Source: Granulicella arctica
GTDB taxonomy: Bacteria > Acidobacteriota > Terriglobia > Terriglobales > Acidobacteriaceae
Direction of reading: 5' to 3'
Assembly (NCBI RefSeq): GCF_025685605.1
Contig: NZ_JAGTUT010000001.1
Location: 992,001-1,056,000 of the forward strand
Length of the DNA stretch: 64,000 bases
Below are positions 8,952 to 17,229 of this stretch, one piece after another. Positions within the stretch are counted from its first letter, which is position 1, and every line of letters begins with the position of its first letter. Both the position numbers and the translations under genes were made by a program. The notes under the pieces were generated by a model, which was not told where the DNA came from, searched no databases, and worked only from the letters and a program-made list of their open reading frames with translations.

Positions 8952-9272
8952 AACAGCTCCCGATACTTCATTATTTCGACGGGAATCACTGCCATGGTTC
9001 AGGAAGCTCGTCGTTGAAAAGACTTACGCAATACGTTCTGCAGCGGTTCCATATTTCAGCAGAAAGATTTCAAAAATATCCTTGTTATTGAGATGTAACA
9101 ATTCAAAAATATTTACGCCATCTTGCTTCCCAATACTCGTGCTCAACGTCATCGGCTTTCCTATCCAGTCATCGTATCGATCGCATCTTTGCCGCTTTTC
9201 CAATCTGTGGATAGACGGCACAAACTGCTACGGCGCAGGACGATAAAATAGAAGCCGGGGCGTTAACCACAA
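8952..9272. other. Intergenic region upstream of two divergent genes
   Basis: A 321-base non-coding stretch between the small exported-protein gene (-) and pcrA (+). It is visibly AT-richer than its surroundings around 9050-9130 and must hold the promoters of both genes. Open frames here are short and lack family resemblance. I see no RNA gene or mobile element. Confidence 0.5.
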
Positions 9273-12053
9273 GTGCATCATCTTCTTGAAAATATGAATC
9301 CGCAGCAACAGGAGGGAATCCAGGCCGTAGACGGCCCTGTCCTCCTTCTCGCAGGCGCAGGCTCGGGCAAGACCCGCGTTGTCACCCATCGCATCGCCTA
9401 CCTTATCGAGGAGCGCGGCGTCCCCGCGGACTCCATCCTCGCCGTCACCTTCACCAACAAAGCTGCGAAGGAGATGGCTGAGCGTGTCGAGAAGATCCTC
9501 GGCCACAGTTCGCTCGCCCGCCCCATGCTCTCCACCTTCCACAGCTTCTGCGTCCGAGTCCTCCGCCGCGATATTGAAGCCATGAAGATTAACGGTGTTG
9601 GCCTCACCAGGAGCTTCGCCATCTACGACGAGACCGATCAGCAGGCCGTAGTCAAGCAGGCTCTTAAGCGCCTCGCTATCGACGACAAACAACTCAAGCC
9701 ACGCGTTGCTCTAGGCCGCATCTCCTGGGCCAAGAATCACATGATCGACCCGCAGGAGTACTTCCTCGCCTCGACCAATCCGCTCGAAGAGAAGATCGCC
9801 CACATCTTCGAGATCTATCGTAAAGAACTCTTTAAGGCCAACGCTCTCGACTTCGACGACCTCCTCCTCGAAACCGTTCGCCTTCTCAAGTCGTCGGGCG
9901 AGGTCCGCGAGAAGTACAACCGTCGCTACCAGTACGTCATGATCGACGAGTATCAGGACACCAACCGGCCCCAGTACGAACTCATGAAGCTCCTCGCCGG
10001 CACCCATCACAACGTCTGTGTCGTCGGCGACGAAGACCAATCTATCTATAGCTGGCGTGGCGCCGACATCAAGAACATCCTCGAGTTCGAAAAAGACTTT
10101 CCCGAGGTCCGCGTCATCCGCCTCGAGCAGAACTACCGCTCGACGGCCATGATCCTCGAAGGCGCATCCGCCGTCGTTGCGCATAATCTCCAGCGCAAAG
10201 GCAAGAACCTCTTCACCACCCGCGAAGGCGGCTCACTCATCGGCTACTACGAGGCTCCCGACGGTGAGAATGAAGCGCTTTTCATCGCCGATCGCATCAA
10301 CAAATATCTCCGGGCAGCCGGCCAGACAGAGGACCAACCTCGCTGTGCCGTCCTCTACCGCACCAACTCGCAGTCGCGGCTCGTCGAAGAAGCCCTGCGC
10401 CGCTACCAGGTCAAATATCACATGGTCGGCGGTTTCTCCTTCTACGACCGCGCGGAAGTTAAAGACATCCTCAGCTATCTCAAGCTGGTCCAAAACGTCC
10501 ACGACTCGATAGCCTTGTCGCGCTCCGTAAACTCACCACCGCGCGGCATTGGCAAGACCACCATGGAAACCCTAGAGCGCATGGCCCTCACCAGCGGCAT
10601 GAGCACATGGGACGCCATCGGCCGCGCCATCGAAGACAAATTGTTACCGCAACGCGCACTCATCGCCCTTGAAGGCTTCCGTCGCCTCATCAACGATGCC
10701 CGCGCCATGCTCGGCCCTGACTTCGCCGAGAAATTAGCCGAGGACGCAGGCTCACCTCTGGATGCCGTAGCTGAAGACGCTTCCGACGATGACACGAACT
10801 TCGACCCGAACGACTTTGCGACGGTCACCACAGCAAATGACGCCAACGCCTCCTTTGACACCAGCTTCAACTTCGGCTTCGACTTCGGTCCAAGCGAGGA
10901 AATCTCCACCATCACTCCCGAGAACGCCACGGACTCCGACGCTGCACATGGCTTTGTAGCCGAAGACATCGATGCAACCAGCTTCAATCCCTTCGCGCCC
11001 GTAGTTCTTAAGAACTCCGCTCGCTCCACTCCTGAGCGCGCCGCCGAGATCCTCATGGACACAGCACCCGCGTTCCGCAAACCCGGCGACGCCGCGACCC
11101 TTCCTGAATTGATCAAGTTCCTTAACGACCGCAGCGGCTACATCCGCGCTCTGGAAGCAGAGGCCACGCCAGAAGCCTTCTCCCGCATCGAGAACCTCAA
11201 GGAACTCGCCAACGCCGCACAGGACGCTCAGGAACGCGGTGAAACGCTTGCCGACTTCCTCGATCACGCCGCCCTCGTCTCCGACGCAGATTCCTACAGC
11301 GAAGACGCCCGCGTCACCCTGATGACCCTCCACGCCGCCAAGGGTCTCGAGTTCCCGCTCGTCTTCCTGACCGGCATGGAAGAAGGCCTCTTTCCCCACT
11401 CCCGCACCCTCACCGATCCCACCGGCCTCGAAGAAGAGCGCCGCCTCTGCTACGTCGGCATGACCCGCGCCATGGATACCCTCGTCATCACTCGCGCCCG
11501 CTATCGCCGCCGTTACGGCTCCGACATGCCCGAGGCCAGTCTTCCCTCCCGCTTCCTCGAAGAGGTGCCAGCACACCTCATCGAAGATCTTGGCAGCCCC
11601 GCAGCCCGTCCGCAGTTCTCCGGCTCCTCTTATGCGACTCCTTATCCTCAAAAAAACCGCTACGGCCGCGACGGAGCCGAAGCTGGCGACCGGCACTACA
11701 GCTACGAAGATGAAGACCAGACCGCATCCGGCAGCGCGCCGTCCGGCAACAAGTTTTCGTCGACTGGCATTGCTCCCGGCTCGAAATCAATCTCCTCTGC
11801 AGGCTCGATCGACAACATCGCCAGCTTCTTCGCAGCCCGGGGGCAGAAGATTTCAAGGCCCAAACTCGCCATCCCCGAACCGACCGGAAAGACCGGTCTC
11901 AAGAAGGGTTCTCGTGTCCGCCATCCGAAATATGGGGAGGGCACCGTCTTTCAGCGAGAAGGAGATGGGGATGACGCGAAGATTACAGTACAATTTCAAC
12001 AGCACGGCGTGAAGAAGCTGGTGGAGAAGTTCGCCCAGCTGGAACGTCTGTAG
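9273..12053 (+). CDS. pcrA: ATP-dependent 3'-5' DNA helicase PcrA/UvrD with acidic insert
   Basis: SF1A helicase of 926 aa for DNA repair and clearing of replication or transcription blocks. Walker A (AGAGSGKT) is at residues 27-34, motif II DEYQDT at 225-230, then GDEDQSIYSWRGA, and motifs V/VI at LHAAKGLEFPLVF and RRLCYVGMTRA. The C-terminus (KKGSRVRHPKYGEGTVFQ...) is the PcrA Tudor-like domain that contacts RNA polymerase. Residues about 490-600 are an extra acidic, Asp/Asn/Phe-rich segment of low complexity in the 2B region. The GTG at 9273 is preferred over ATG 9294 because the seven added residues resemble the usual PcrA N-terminus (HLL..MNPQQ). No strong Shine-Dalgarno site is visible. 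Confidence 0.93.
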   Translation: MHHLLENMNPQQQEGIQAVDGPVLLLAGAGSGKTRVVTHRIAYLIEERGVPADSILAVTFTNKAAKEMAERVEKILGHSSLARPMLSTFHSFCVRVLRRDIEAMKINGVGLTRSFAIYDETDQQAVVKQALKRLAIDDKQLKPRVALGRISWAKNHMIDPQEYFLASTNPLEEKIAHIFEIYRKELFKANALDFDDLLLETVRLLKSSGEVREKYNRRYQYVMIDEYQDTNRPQYELMKLLAGTHHNVCVVGDEDQSIYSWRGADIKNILEFEKDFPEVRVIRLEQNYRSTAMILEGASAVVAHNLQRKGKNLFTTREGGSLIGYYEAPDGENEALFIADRINKYLRAAGQTEDQPRCAVLYRTNSQSRLVEEALRRYQVKYHMVGGFSFYDRAEVKDILSYLKLVQNVHDSIALSRSVNSPPRGIGKTTMETLERMALTSGMSTWDAIGRAIEDKLLPQRALIALEGFRRLINDARAMLGPDFAEKLAEDAGSPLDAVAEDASDDDTNFDPNDFATVTTANDANASFDTSFNFGFDFGPSEEISTITPENATDSDAAHGFVAEDIDATSFNPFAPVVLKNSARSTPERAAEILMDTAPAFRKPGDAATLPELIKFLNDRSGYIRALEAEATPEAFSRIENLKELANAAQDAQERGETLADFLDHAALVSDADSYSEDARVTLMTLHAAKGLEFPLVFLTGMEEGLFPHSRTLTDPTGLEEERRLCYVGMTRAMDTLVITRARYRRRYGSDMPEASLPSRFLEEVPAHLIEDLGSPAARPQFSGSSYATPYPQKNRYGRDGAEAGDRHYSYEDEDQTASGSAPSGNKFSSTGIAPGSKSISSAGSIDNIASFFAARGQKISRPKLAIPEPTGKTGLKKGSRVRHPKYGEGTVFQREGDGDDAKITVQFQQHGVKKLVEKFAQLERL

Positions 12054-12110
12054 CGAGAACTCAAAAACAAGATCCTTTGTTTATTTTCTTTAGAAAGTTT
12101 GTAACCCATC

Positions 12111-12266
12111 ATGGCGAACACCAAGAGCATCACCGATACCCTCGAGCGTAAGAAGATCAAGCGCGCCGCACGCAAGGCAGCACCACCGAAGGCAGCACGT
12201 ACCGGAGCCCGCGGCGAAAACAAGGCCAAGATCAAGAAGGCTGCTCGCGGAACAAGCAAGCGCTAG
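12111..12266 (+). CDS. Very small basic protein
   Basis: A 51-aa frame, MANTKSITDTLERKK..., made almost entirely of Lys, Arg, Ala and Thr, with a predicted pI far above 10. It starts 57 bases after the pcrA stop and uses codons in a gene-like way. Such composition suggests binding to nucleic acid or ribosomes, but I recognise no family. There is no good Shine-Dalgarno site (GTAACCCATC before the ATG). A structured 3' hairpin follows the stop, which supports a real transcript. Confidence 0.6.
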   Translation: MANTKSITDTLERKKIKRAARKAAPPKAARTGARGENKAKIKKAARGTSKR

Positions 12267-12269
12267 TCG

Positions 12270-12329
12270 CTGACCGGCAGGGCCCTTCCACTCCCACGGG
12301 ATCGCGAAGGGCTCCCGTTATCCGGTCAG
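12270..12329 (+). terminator. Two-step hairpin after the small basic gene
   Basis: The outer arms CTGACCGG (12270-12277) and CCGGTCAG (12322-12329) enclose inner arms GCCCTTC (12282-12288) and GAAGGGC (12306-12312). There is no T-run, so it may be a factor-dependent 3' end or an RNA-stability element. Confidence 0.45.
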
Positions 12330-12380
12330 GATAGGAAGTGCATGGCTTTCATGCCGTGCTACAAACCTCTCCAAATATAA

Positions 12381-12426
12381 GGTCTGCACGAAAGACGAGA
12401 CACCAGTCGCGCCTTTCGTGCGGACC
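12381..12426 (+). promoter_or_regulatory. Stem-loop in the leader of the amino-acid permease gene
   Basis: A 14-bp stem (12381-12394 with 12413-12426, one G-U pair) has an 18-nt loop. It lies 115 bases before the permease start inside a 274-base gap without genes. It may be a leader regulatory element or the 3' end of an upstream transcript. It does not match a riboswitch core I know. Confidence 0.35.
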
Positions 12427-12540
12427 TGCGTCTCGCTGTAGCCTCTCACCTTAGCCTGTAAACGCTTTATAGTTGTGCCTTTTCACTCGGTAAGCGATAG
12501 TACGCATAGCACTTCCCAAAATCATTGAGGAGCACGCGCA

Positions 12541-14088
12541 CTGGGCAGGCAGATCTTTGCAACTAAATCGATCGACAAACTGATTGCTGAGTCAGAGCGG
12601 CCGGAGCACGCACTCAAGAAAACCCTGGGCCCCGTCTCGCTCACCGCCCTCGGCATTGGTGCTGTGATCGGCTCCGGCATCTTCACGGTCATCGGCACGG
12701 CTATCGGCGGCAATCCTTCCAAGACAGCCACGTGGGCAGCCTCGCCCATCATCGATCTCATCCTGCATCACGGAGCTGTTGCTGGTCGTCCCGGTGCTGG
12801 CCCGGCGCTGGCCATATCGCTGGTCCTGGTCGCCATTGTCTGCGCGCTTACAGGGCTTTGCTATGCCGAACTAGCCAGCATGATTCCCATCGCTGGCTCG
12901 GCGTACACCTACACCTACGCCACTCTCGGCGAGTTGATCGCCTGGATCATCGGCTGGGACCTCATCCTCGAGTACGCCTTCTCCAACATGAGCGTCTCAG
13001 TGGGTTTTGCCGCGCACATCGTCGACCTGCTCGATTGGCTCAACATCCATCTTGATCCGAAGTGGCTCTCGCCGGCCTATCTTCCCCTCGGCTTGCAGGA
13101 TCTCGCCGGTAAAGACATCTTCCCCGCAGGCTGGCACTTCGGCTTCGACTTCCCTGCCTTCGTCGTTGTGCTGCTCCTTACCGTCGTTCTCGTCCGAGGG
13201 ATTCGCGAGTCCGCGCGCACCAACAACATCATGGTGCTGGTCAAGACGGTCGCTATCCTCGTCTTCATCTTCTTCGGCATCAGCTTCATCCATCCGGCGA
13301 ACTATCACCCGTTCTCGCCGAACGGCTTCAGTGGCGTTCTTGCTGGTGGATCGATCATCTTCTTTACCTATATCGGCTTCGACTCCGTCTCGACCGCCTC
13401 GGAAGAGTGCAAGAACCCTCGCCGCGATGTGCCAATCGGCATTATTGCCACGCTGATCGTCTGCACCATTCTCTACATCGGGGTAGCTGCCGTGCTCACC
13501 GGAATGGTTCCGTGGGCCTCGGTCGCAGGCGATGGAGCGCCCGTCGTCAACGCCCTCAAGCGTGTCTCGCTCCAGCCTGGCGGAGGACGACTGCACTGGG
13601 TTCGGCTCGTCGTCCTGTTAGGTGCCATTGTGGGGATGATCAGCTCTATCCTCGTCTTCCAGCTTGGACAGGCTCGCGTCTGGTTCGCTATGAGCCGCGA
13701 CAGGCTTCTTCCCGACGTCTTCTCGAAGCTCCATCCGCGCTATCGCACTCCTGCATTCGCTACGTGGTTTGCCGGAATCCTGGTCGCCGTTCCTTCGGGC
13801 CTCTTCGATGTTGGCACCTTTGCCGAGATGTCGAACATCGGCACGCTCTTTGCCTTCGTCCTTGTCTCGATCGGCGTCATTGTCCTTCGCGCCAAAGATC
13901 CGAAGCGTCATCGCGGCTTCCGCGTACCGTTCGGTCCCATTATCCCGATCCTGAGTACCCTCTTTTGCATCCTGCTCATGGCTGGACTTCCCGCGATCAC
14001 CTGGGTTCGCTTCTTCGTCTGGCTGATTATCGGCCTGTTTGTCTACGTCTTCTATAGCCGTAAACGCAGCGAATTCTACCGATCATAA
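12541..14088 (+). CDS. APC-superfamily amino-acid permease with apparent CTG start
   Basis: Cationic-amino-acid-transporter-like APC permease of 515 aa with about 12 membrane segments. The conserved TM1 motif is TALGIGAVIGSGIF, and PSGLFDVGTFAEMSNIGTL is typical of YfnA/CAT transporters. The family N-terminus (basic head, short helix, then ALKKTLGPVSLTALGIGAVI) is in frame back to 12541. An in-frame TGA sits at 12526. The only sensible start is CTG 12541, 8 nt after a perfect GAGGAG; the first GTG (12664) falls inside TM1 and would destroy it. Substrate probably a basic or neutral amino acid. Confidence 0.88.
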   Translation: MGRQIFATKSIDKLIAESERPEHALKKTLGPVSLTALGIGAVIGSGIFTVIGTAIGGNPSKTATWAASPIIDLILHHGAVAGRPGAGPALAISLVLVAIVCALTGLCYAELASMIPIAGSAYTYTYATLGELIAWIIGWDLILEYAFSNMSVSVGFAAHIVDLLDWLNIHLDPKWLSPAYLPLGLQDLAGKDIFPAGWHFGFDFPAFVVVLLLTVVLVRGIRESARTNNIMVLVKTVAILVFIFFGISFIHPANYHPFSPNGFSGVLAGGSIIFFTYIGFDSVSTASEECKNPRRDVPIGIIATLIVCTILYIGVAAVLTGMVPWASVAGDGAPVVNALKRVSLQPGGGRLHWVRLVVLLGAIVGMISSILVFQLGQARVWFAMSRDRLLPDVFSKLHPRYRTPAFATWFAGILVAVPSGLFDVGTFAEMSNIGTLFAFVLVSIGVIVLRAKDPKRHRGFRVPFGPIIPILSTLFCILLMAGLPAITWVRFFVWLIIGLFVYVFYSRKRSEFYRS

Positions 14089-14150
14089 GTTTTGCTGGAG
14101 TTCCACCAGACTTCAGGCTAAGCTGATTTTCTACTGTCACAGGGGAAATC

Positions 14151-15140
14151 ATGACTGAACTACTCAGCGAGCTTTTCAAGGCGCAGCCCGATGTCCTATT
14201 AATGCTCGCAGGTCTTGTCCTCATTGGTATTGGCGTCGTCGGCAGTATTAAGACCTATATCGATCCTGGCAAATACGGTCGCATCGCCGCGCTTGGCATC
14301 GGCGCCATTCTGCTCACTATTGGCGTCACGCTTCATGCTCGGGAGCTCACCGACTTGGCGAAGGCAGCTATCAACCCAGTGAAGTCTACCGAGATGAGCA
14401 GCATCTGCACCTTCGATACAGGTCCGCTCGCAGGAAATACGAACCTGCTTCCGGAGACCCAGATCGGCTCGGTTGGCGGCGCCTGCAAAGATACTGCGGG
14501 CAATAGCGGCATCTTGGTCGGTCCCAATACGCCAGTCACCTCGGCTCATGGCCATACGCAAAAGGCCGGGCCCCACGAAGTCTCTACCGCGTCAGCACAG
14601 CCAGTTCTCATCGCGGCTTCGGCTCCGATACCCGCGGGTCCGAAGGTCGCTGATACAGCTCTGAGCAACGTCTGCCTCTTCAAGGAAGGCGCTCATGCGG
14701 GTGTTACTGCCGTTGTCGCGCAGCCGACCGCGCTTCCTGTCGGCAGTCCCTGTCATAGTGACGAGCTGAAGAGCACGGGGTTTCTCGTTGCTCCGAACTC
14801 ATCGCCTACGCTTCTCTCTACCTTGTGTACCTTCAATCAAGGGCCGAACTCTGGATCGACGGAGAACATCCGTCACACCAAGCCGCTTCTGCCCGGAACA
14901 GCCTGCAGGGATTCGATCGGCAACAGCGGTCTTATCGCGCTTGCAGGTAGTCCAATTACGCCAATGTCGCCTGAGACCTCGCAGCTACTTGCTGCGCAGA
15001 GCAGCACGTGTCACGCGACCAGCGGACCACGCGCGGGAACTACCTTCGTCTATGGAGGCAATTTCCCGGAACATGGTCCGGTTGGAGCTCCTTGTCATCG
15101 GGATAAGCAGGTGATTGGCGTTCTTATTCAGGAGAACTAG
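14151..15140 (+). CDS. Membrane-anchored protein with four Cys-pair repeats
   Basis: A 329-aa protein I cannot assign. Residues about 14-34 and 43-62 are two transmembrane helices. The rest carries four tandem units, each starting with a Cys in a C-x-F/A-x-x-G-x-x-[AS]-G-x-T pattern and ending G-x-x-C-x-[DR]. The Cys pairs are 86/112, 175/201, 226/252 and 287/315, with spacing 26, 26, 26 and 28. Two units end in GNSG followed by small hydrophobic residues. The layout suggests disulfide-closed modules facing the periplasm. AGGGGAAATC precedes the ATG. Confidence 0.75.
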   Translation: MTELLSELFKAQPDVLLMLAGLVLIGIGVVGSIKTYIDPGKYGRIAALGIGAILLTIGVTLHARELTDLAKAAINPVKSTEMSSICTFDTGPLAGNTNLLPETQIGSVGGACKDTAGNSGILVGPNTPVTSAHGHTQKAGPHEVSTASAQPVLIAASAPIPAGPKVADTALSNVCLFKEGAHAGVTAVVAQPTALPVGSPCHSDELKSTGFLVAPNSSPTLLSTLCTFNQGPNSGSTENIRHTKPLLPGTACRDSIGNSGLIALAGSPITPMSPETSQLLAAQSSTCHATSGPRAGTTFVYGGNFPEHGPVGAPCHRDKQVIGVLIQEN

Positions 15141-15181
15141 CTCAGGAAGCTTCGCTCAGACATAACGGCTAGACTGGAGCA

Positions 15182-16231
15182 ATGGCAAAGAAGGCTGCAC
15201 AGCGCTCCGAGATTGACCCCAAAGTCTGGTTGCATGGTCTTCCCAAGGCCGAACTTCACCTTCACCTTGAAGGCACGATTACGCCTGAGACGCTGGTTGC
15301 TCTCTCGCAGCGTAATGATCCGCAGCCTCTGTCGTTTAGCGATGCAGAGCAGCTCTACCAATACACTGACTTTCCCAGCTTCCTAATGTCCTTCAAGGCA
15401 GTGACGGAGCGTCTGCATACTGCGGATGACTACGAGTTGATTACCTACGACATGATTCGTGCGCTTGCGTATCAGGGCGTCGTTCATGCGGAGGTCTACA
15501 TCTCGTTTGGGATTCTCTACCATTTCGCTCGGCTGGATGTAGATGAGGTTACCGCGGCGATTGAGCGTGGGCGACTTCGCGCCGAGCATGAGTTTGGGAC
15601 TTCGGTGCTATGGATTATCGACGCTGTTCGCCACTTTGGCGTCGAGGAAGCGGAGCGCGTGTTTCGCAAGGCTGCGTCGATGCGGCAGCAGTATCCAAGC
15701 ATTGTCGGGATTGGAATTGGCGGCGACGAAGTGCGCGGACCTGCGGATCAGTTTCGGGAGCTTTATGCAGAGGCCAAAGCTGCTGGTCTGCATTTGCTGG
15801 CTCATGCGGGCGAATCGACTGGACCTGTTGCTGGACCGGCGAGTATTTGGGCTGCGCTCAATATTGGGGCGGAACGAATCGGCCATGCGCTTGCGGCGCA
15901 ACATGACGCCGAGTTGCTGGAGGTTCTGGCAGAGCGCCAGATTCCGCTGGAGATCAACGTGACGAGCAATCTGCGAACTGGATCATGTTCTGCGCTCGAA
16001 GATCATCCGTTGAAGAGCTACTTCGACTCTGGATTGATGGTGACGCTCAACTCCGACGATCCACCGATGTTCGGGTCGAACCTGCTTGAGGAGTACATTC
16101 TGGCATACGAAAATTATGGTTTTACGCTTGAGCAGATGCGAGAGCTTGCTGCCAATTCGATTGAGGCCAGCTTTCTTCAGCCTGATCGAAAGCTGAAGTT
16201 GCTTCGCCAGGTCGAGCTTTATGGCTGGTAG
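15182..16231 (+). CDS. add: Adenosine deaminase (cytoplasmic)
   Basis: Purine-salvage enzyme of 349 aa converting adenosine to inosine with a zinc site. The zinc ligands HLHLEG (His26, His28) are followed by HAGES (His208), ERIGHAL and NSDDPPMF with the catalytic Asp. No signal peptide is visible, unlike the second deaminase at 43385-44998. GGAGC lies just before the ATG. Related aminofutalosine deaminases share these motifs, so the exact substrate is not certain. Confidence 0.88.
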   Translation: MAKKAAQRSEIDPKVWLHGLPKAELHLHLEGTITPETLVALSQRNDPQPLSFSDAEQLYQYTDFPSFLMSFKAVTERLHTADDYELITYDMIRALAYQGVVHAEVYISFGILYHFARLDVDEVTAAIERGRLRAEHEFGTSVLWIIDAVRHFGVEEAERVFRKAASMRQQYPSIVGIGIGGDEVRGPADQFRELYAEAKAAGLHLLAHAGESTGPVAGPASIWAALNIGAERIGHALAAQHDAELLEVLAERQIPLEINVTSNLRTGSCSALEDHPLKSYFDSGLMVTLNSDDPPMFGSNLLEEYILAYENYGFTLEQMRELAANSIEASFLQPDRKLKLLRQVELYGW

Positions 16232-16290
16232 GGTACCCCCCGTACTTGAAGTACCAAAGTATTGCAAACAAATAACTTAGCGGGTACCTA

Positions 16291-16350
16291 GTACGACTCC
16301 TGGTCCGGATTAGTATGCTTCAGTACGACTTTCGTCCAAAATGTACGACT
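16291..16350. repeat. Three GTACGACT direct repeats
   Basis: GTACGACT occurs at 16291-16298, 16323-16330 and 16343-16350, in the 195-base gap after the adenosine deaminase gene. Two further near-palindromic GGTACC/GTAC pieces lie at 16231-16290. It could be a protein-binding array, but the neighbouring genes converge here, so a promoter role is not obvious. Confidence 0.4.
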
Positions 16351-16426
16351 TGCATATAACGATTCTGCAGGGCAAAGTGTGGTCGGGTCTCATTACTTGG
16401 GGCGGATCACGCCTTGTTTGTTGCAC

Positions 16427-16999
16427 TTAGCGGGGAGCCGGGACCATGATTGCGTTGGGGTCGACCTTGGGGATTCCGAAGTGTCCGCTGAGGTGGAGCA
16501 GGTCGAGGGGGCGCAGATTGCCGGTGACCTGAATTACGTTCATATCGCGCGGGGCGCGGATGAGGACCATCAGGTCGTCGACGTCGCCGCCGTTGAAGTG
16601 GAGCCAGAGGTCGGTCAAGGTGGAGTGCGGCTGCGCAGAGTTTGCAGGTGTCTGATTGCCGTTGACGAGGTGCTTCCAGCCCGCTGCGTGATAGGCCTCG
16701 ATAATCGAGCCCATGACCTCGGGGGTGTAAAAGGCTGGCTGCGGGTAGTGATAGGTATCGACGGAGATGCCGGTAAGGGCTGCAGCTGCGCGCTGCGGGT
16801 CCATGCCGTTGCTCTCTAGGAGGTTTTGTGCGATCTGCATCAGGGAGCGGTCGAAGCTAAACGAGGTGTGGGTGGCTGGCTGGTCGGCGAGTGCGCTGAA
16901 GTTCTGGTTCAGGCCGACGGGTGGTCCTGGCTGCGCCATGAGGGCGGCGGACGCGCCTGTGATCAGGGTCAAAGCGAGGAGGCAGTTGCGCAGATTCAT
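16427..16999 (-). CDS. Exported DUF4252-like protein
   Basis: A 190-aa protein with a signal peptide (MNLRNCLLALTLITGASAAL, cut near MAQ). The mature part has the look of DUF4252: a helical N-terminal half, then a strand with an Asp/Gly-rich turn (LWLHFNGGDVDDLMVLIRAP) and a closing VIQVTGNLRPLDLLHLSG. Family function is unknown. The frame extends upstream to 17110, but the ATG at 16999 begins exactly at the signal peptide and has AGGGGAC upstream, so it is preferred. The family call rests on pattern recall only. Confidence 0.65.
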   Translation of the reverse strand: MNLRNCLLALTLITGASAALMAQPGPPVGLNQNFSALADQPATHTSFSFDRSLMQIAQNLLESNGMDPQRAAAALTGISVDTYHYPQPAFYTPEVMGSIIEAYHAAGWKHLVNGNQTPANSAQPHSTLTDLWLHFNGGDVDDLMVLIRAPRDMNVIQVTGNLRPLDLLHLSGHFGIPKVDPNAIMVPAPR

Positions 17000-17116
17000 C
17001 AGAGTAGTCCCCTGAGGGATTAGACACAAAAGCCTGCGTGAAGTTTTACTTAATTTGGGGAGGCTTCTCTGTGGTGTTTCGCAGGAGAGGAACCGGAAGC
17101 CTAGCACCAATCCGTA

Positions 17117-17190
17117 AAGACGCGGGTTCCCTTCGGAAATGACAGGTAGAACGAAAAGGGCAACCGCAGGTCCTTCGACTGCGCTCAGGA
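17117..17190. repeat. Possible dispersed intergenic repeat unit
   Basis: The stretch includes GGGTTCCCTTCGGAAATGAC followed by GGTCCTTCGACTGCGCTCAG, two phrases I associate with intergenic repeats in acidobacterial genomes. It is the only such copy noticed in the window. It lies in the gap between the DUF4252-like and VWFA genes. Confidence 0.35.
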
Positions 17191-17229
17191 TGTTGGTGAG
17201 CAGAGACGGGCGCAGGGCCGCTTATTCGA

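Noticed and set aside
8698..9246. Plus-strand frame of 182 codons
   Set aside because: It is the complement of the small exported-protein gene plus its AT-rich upstream region and has no family features.
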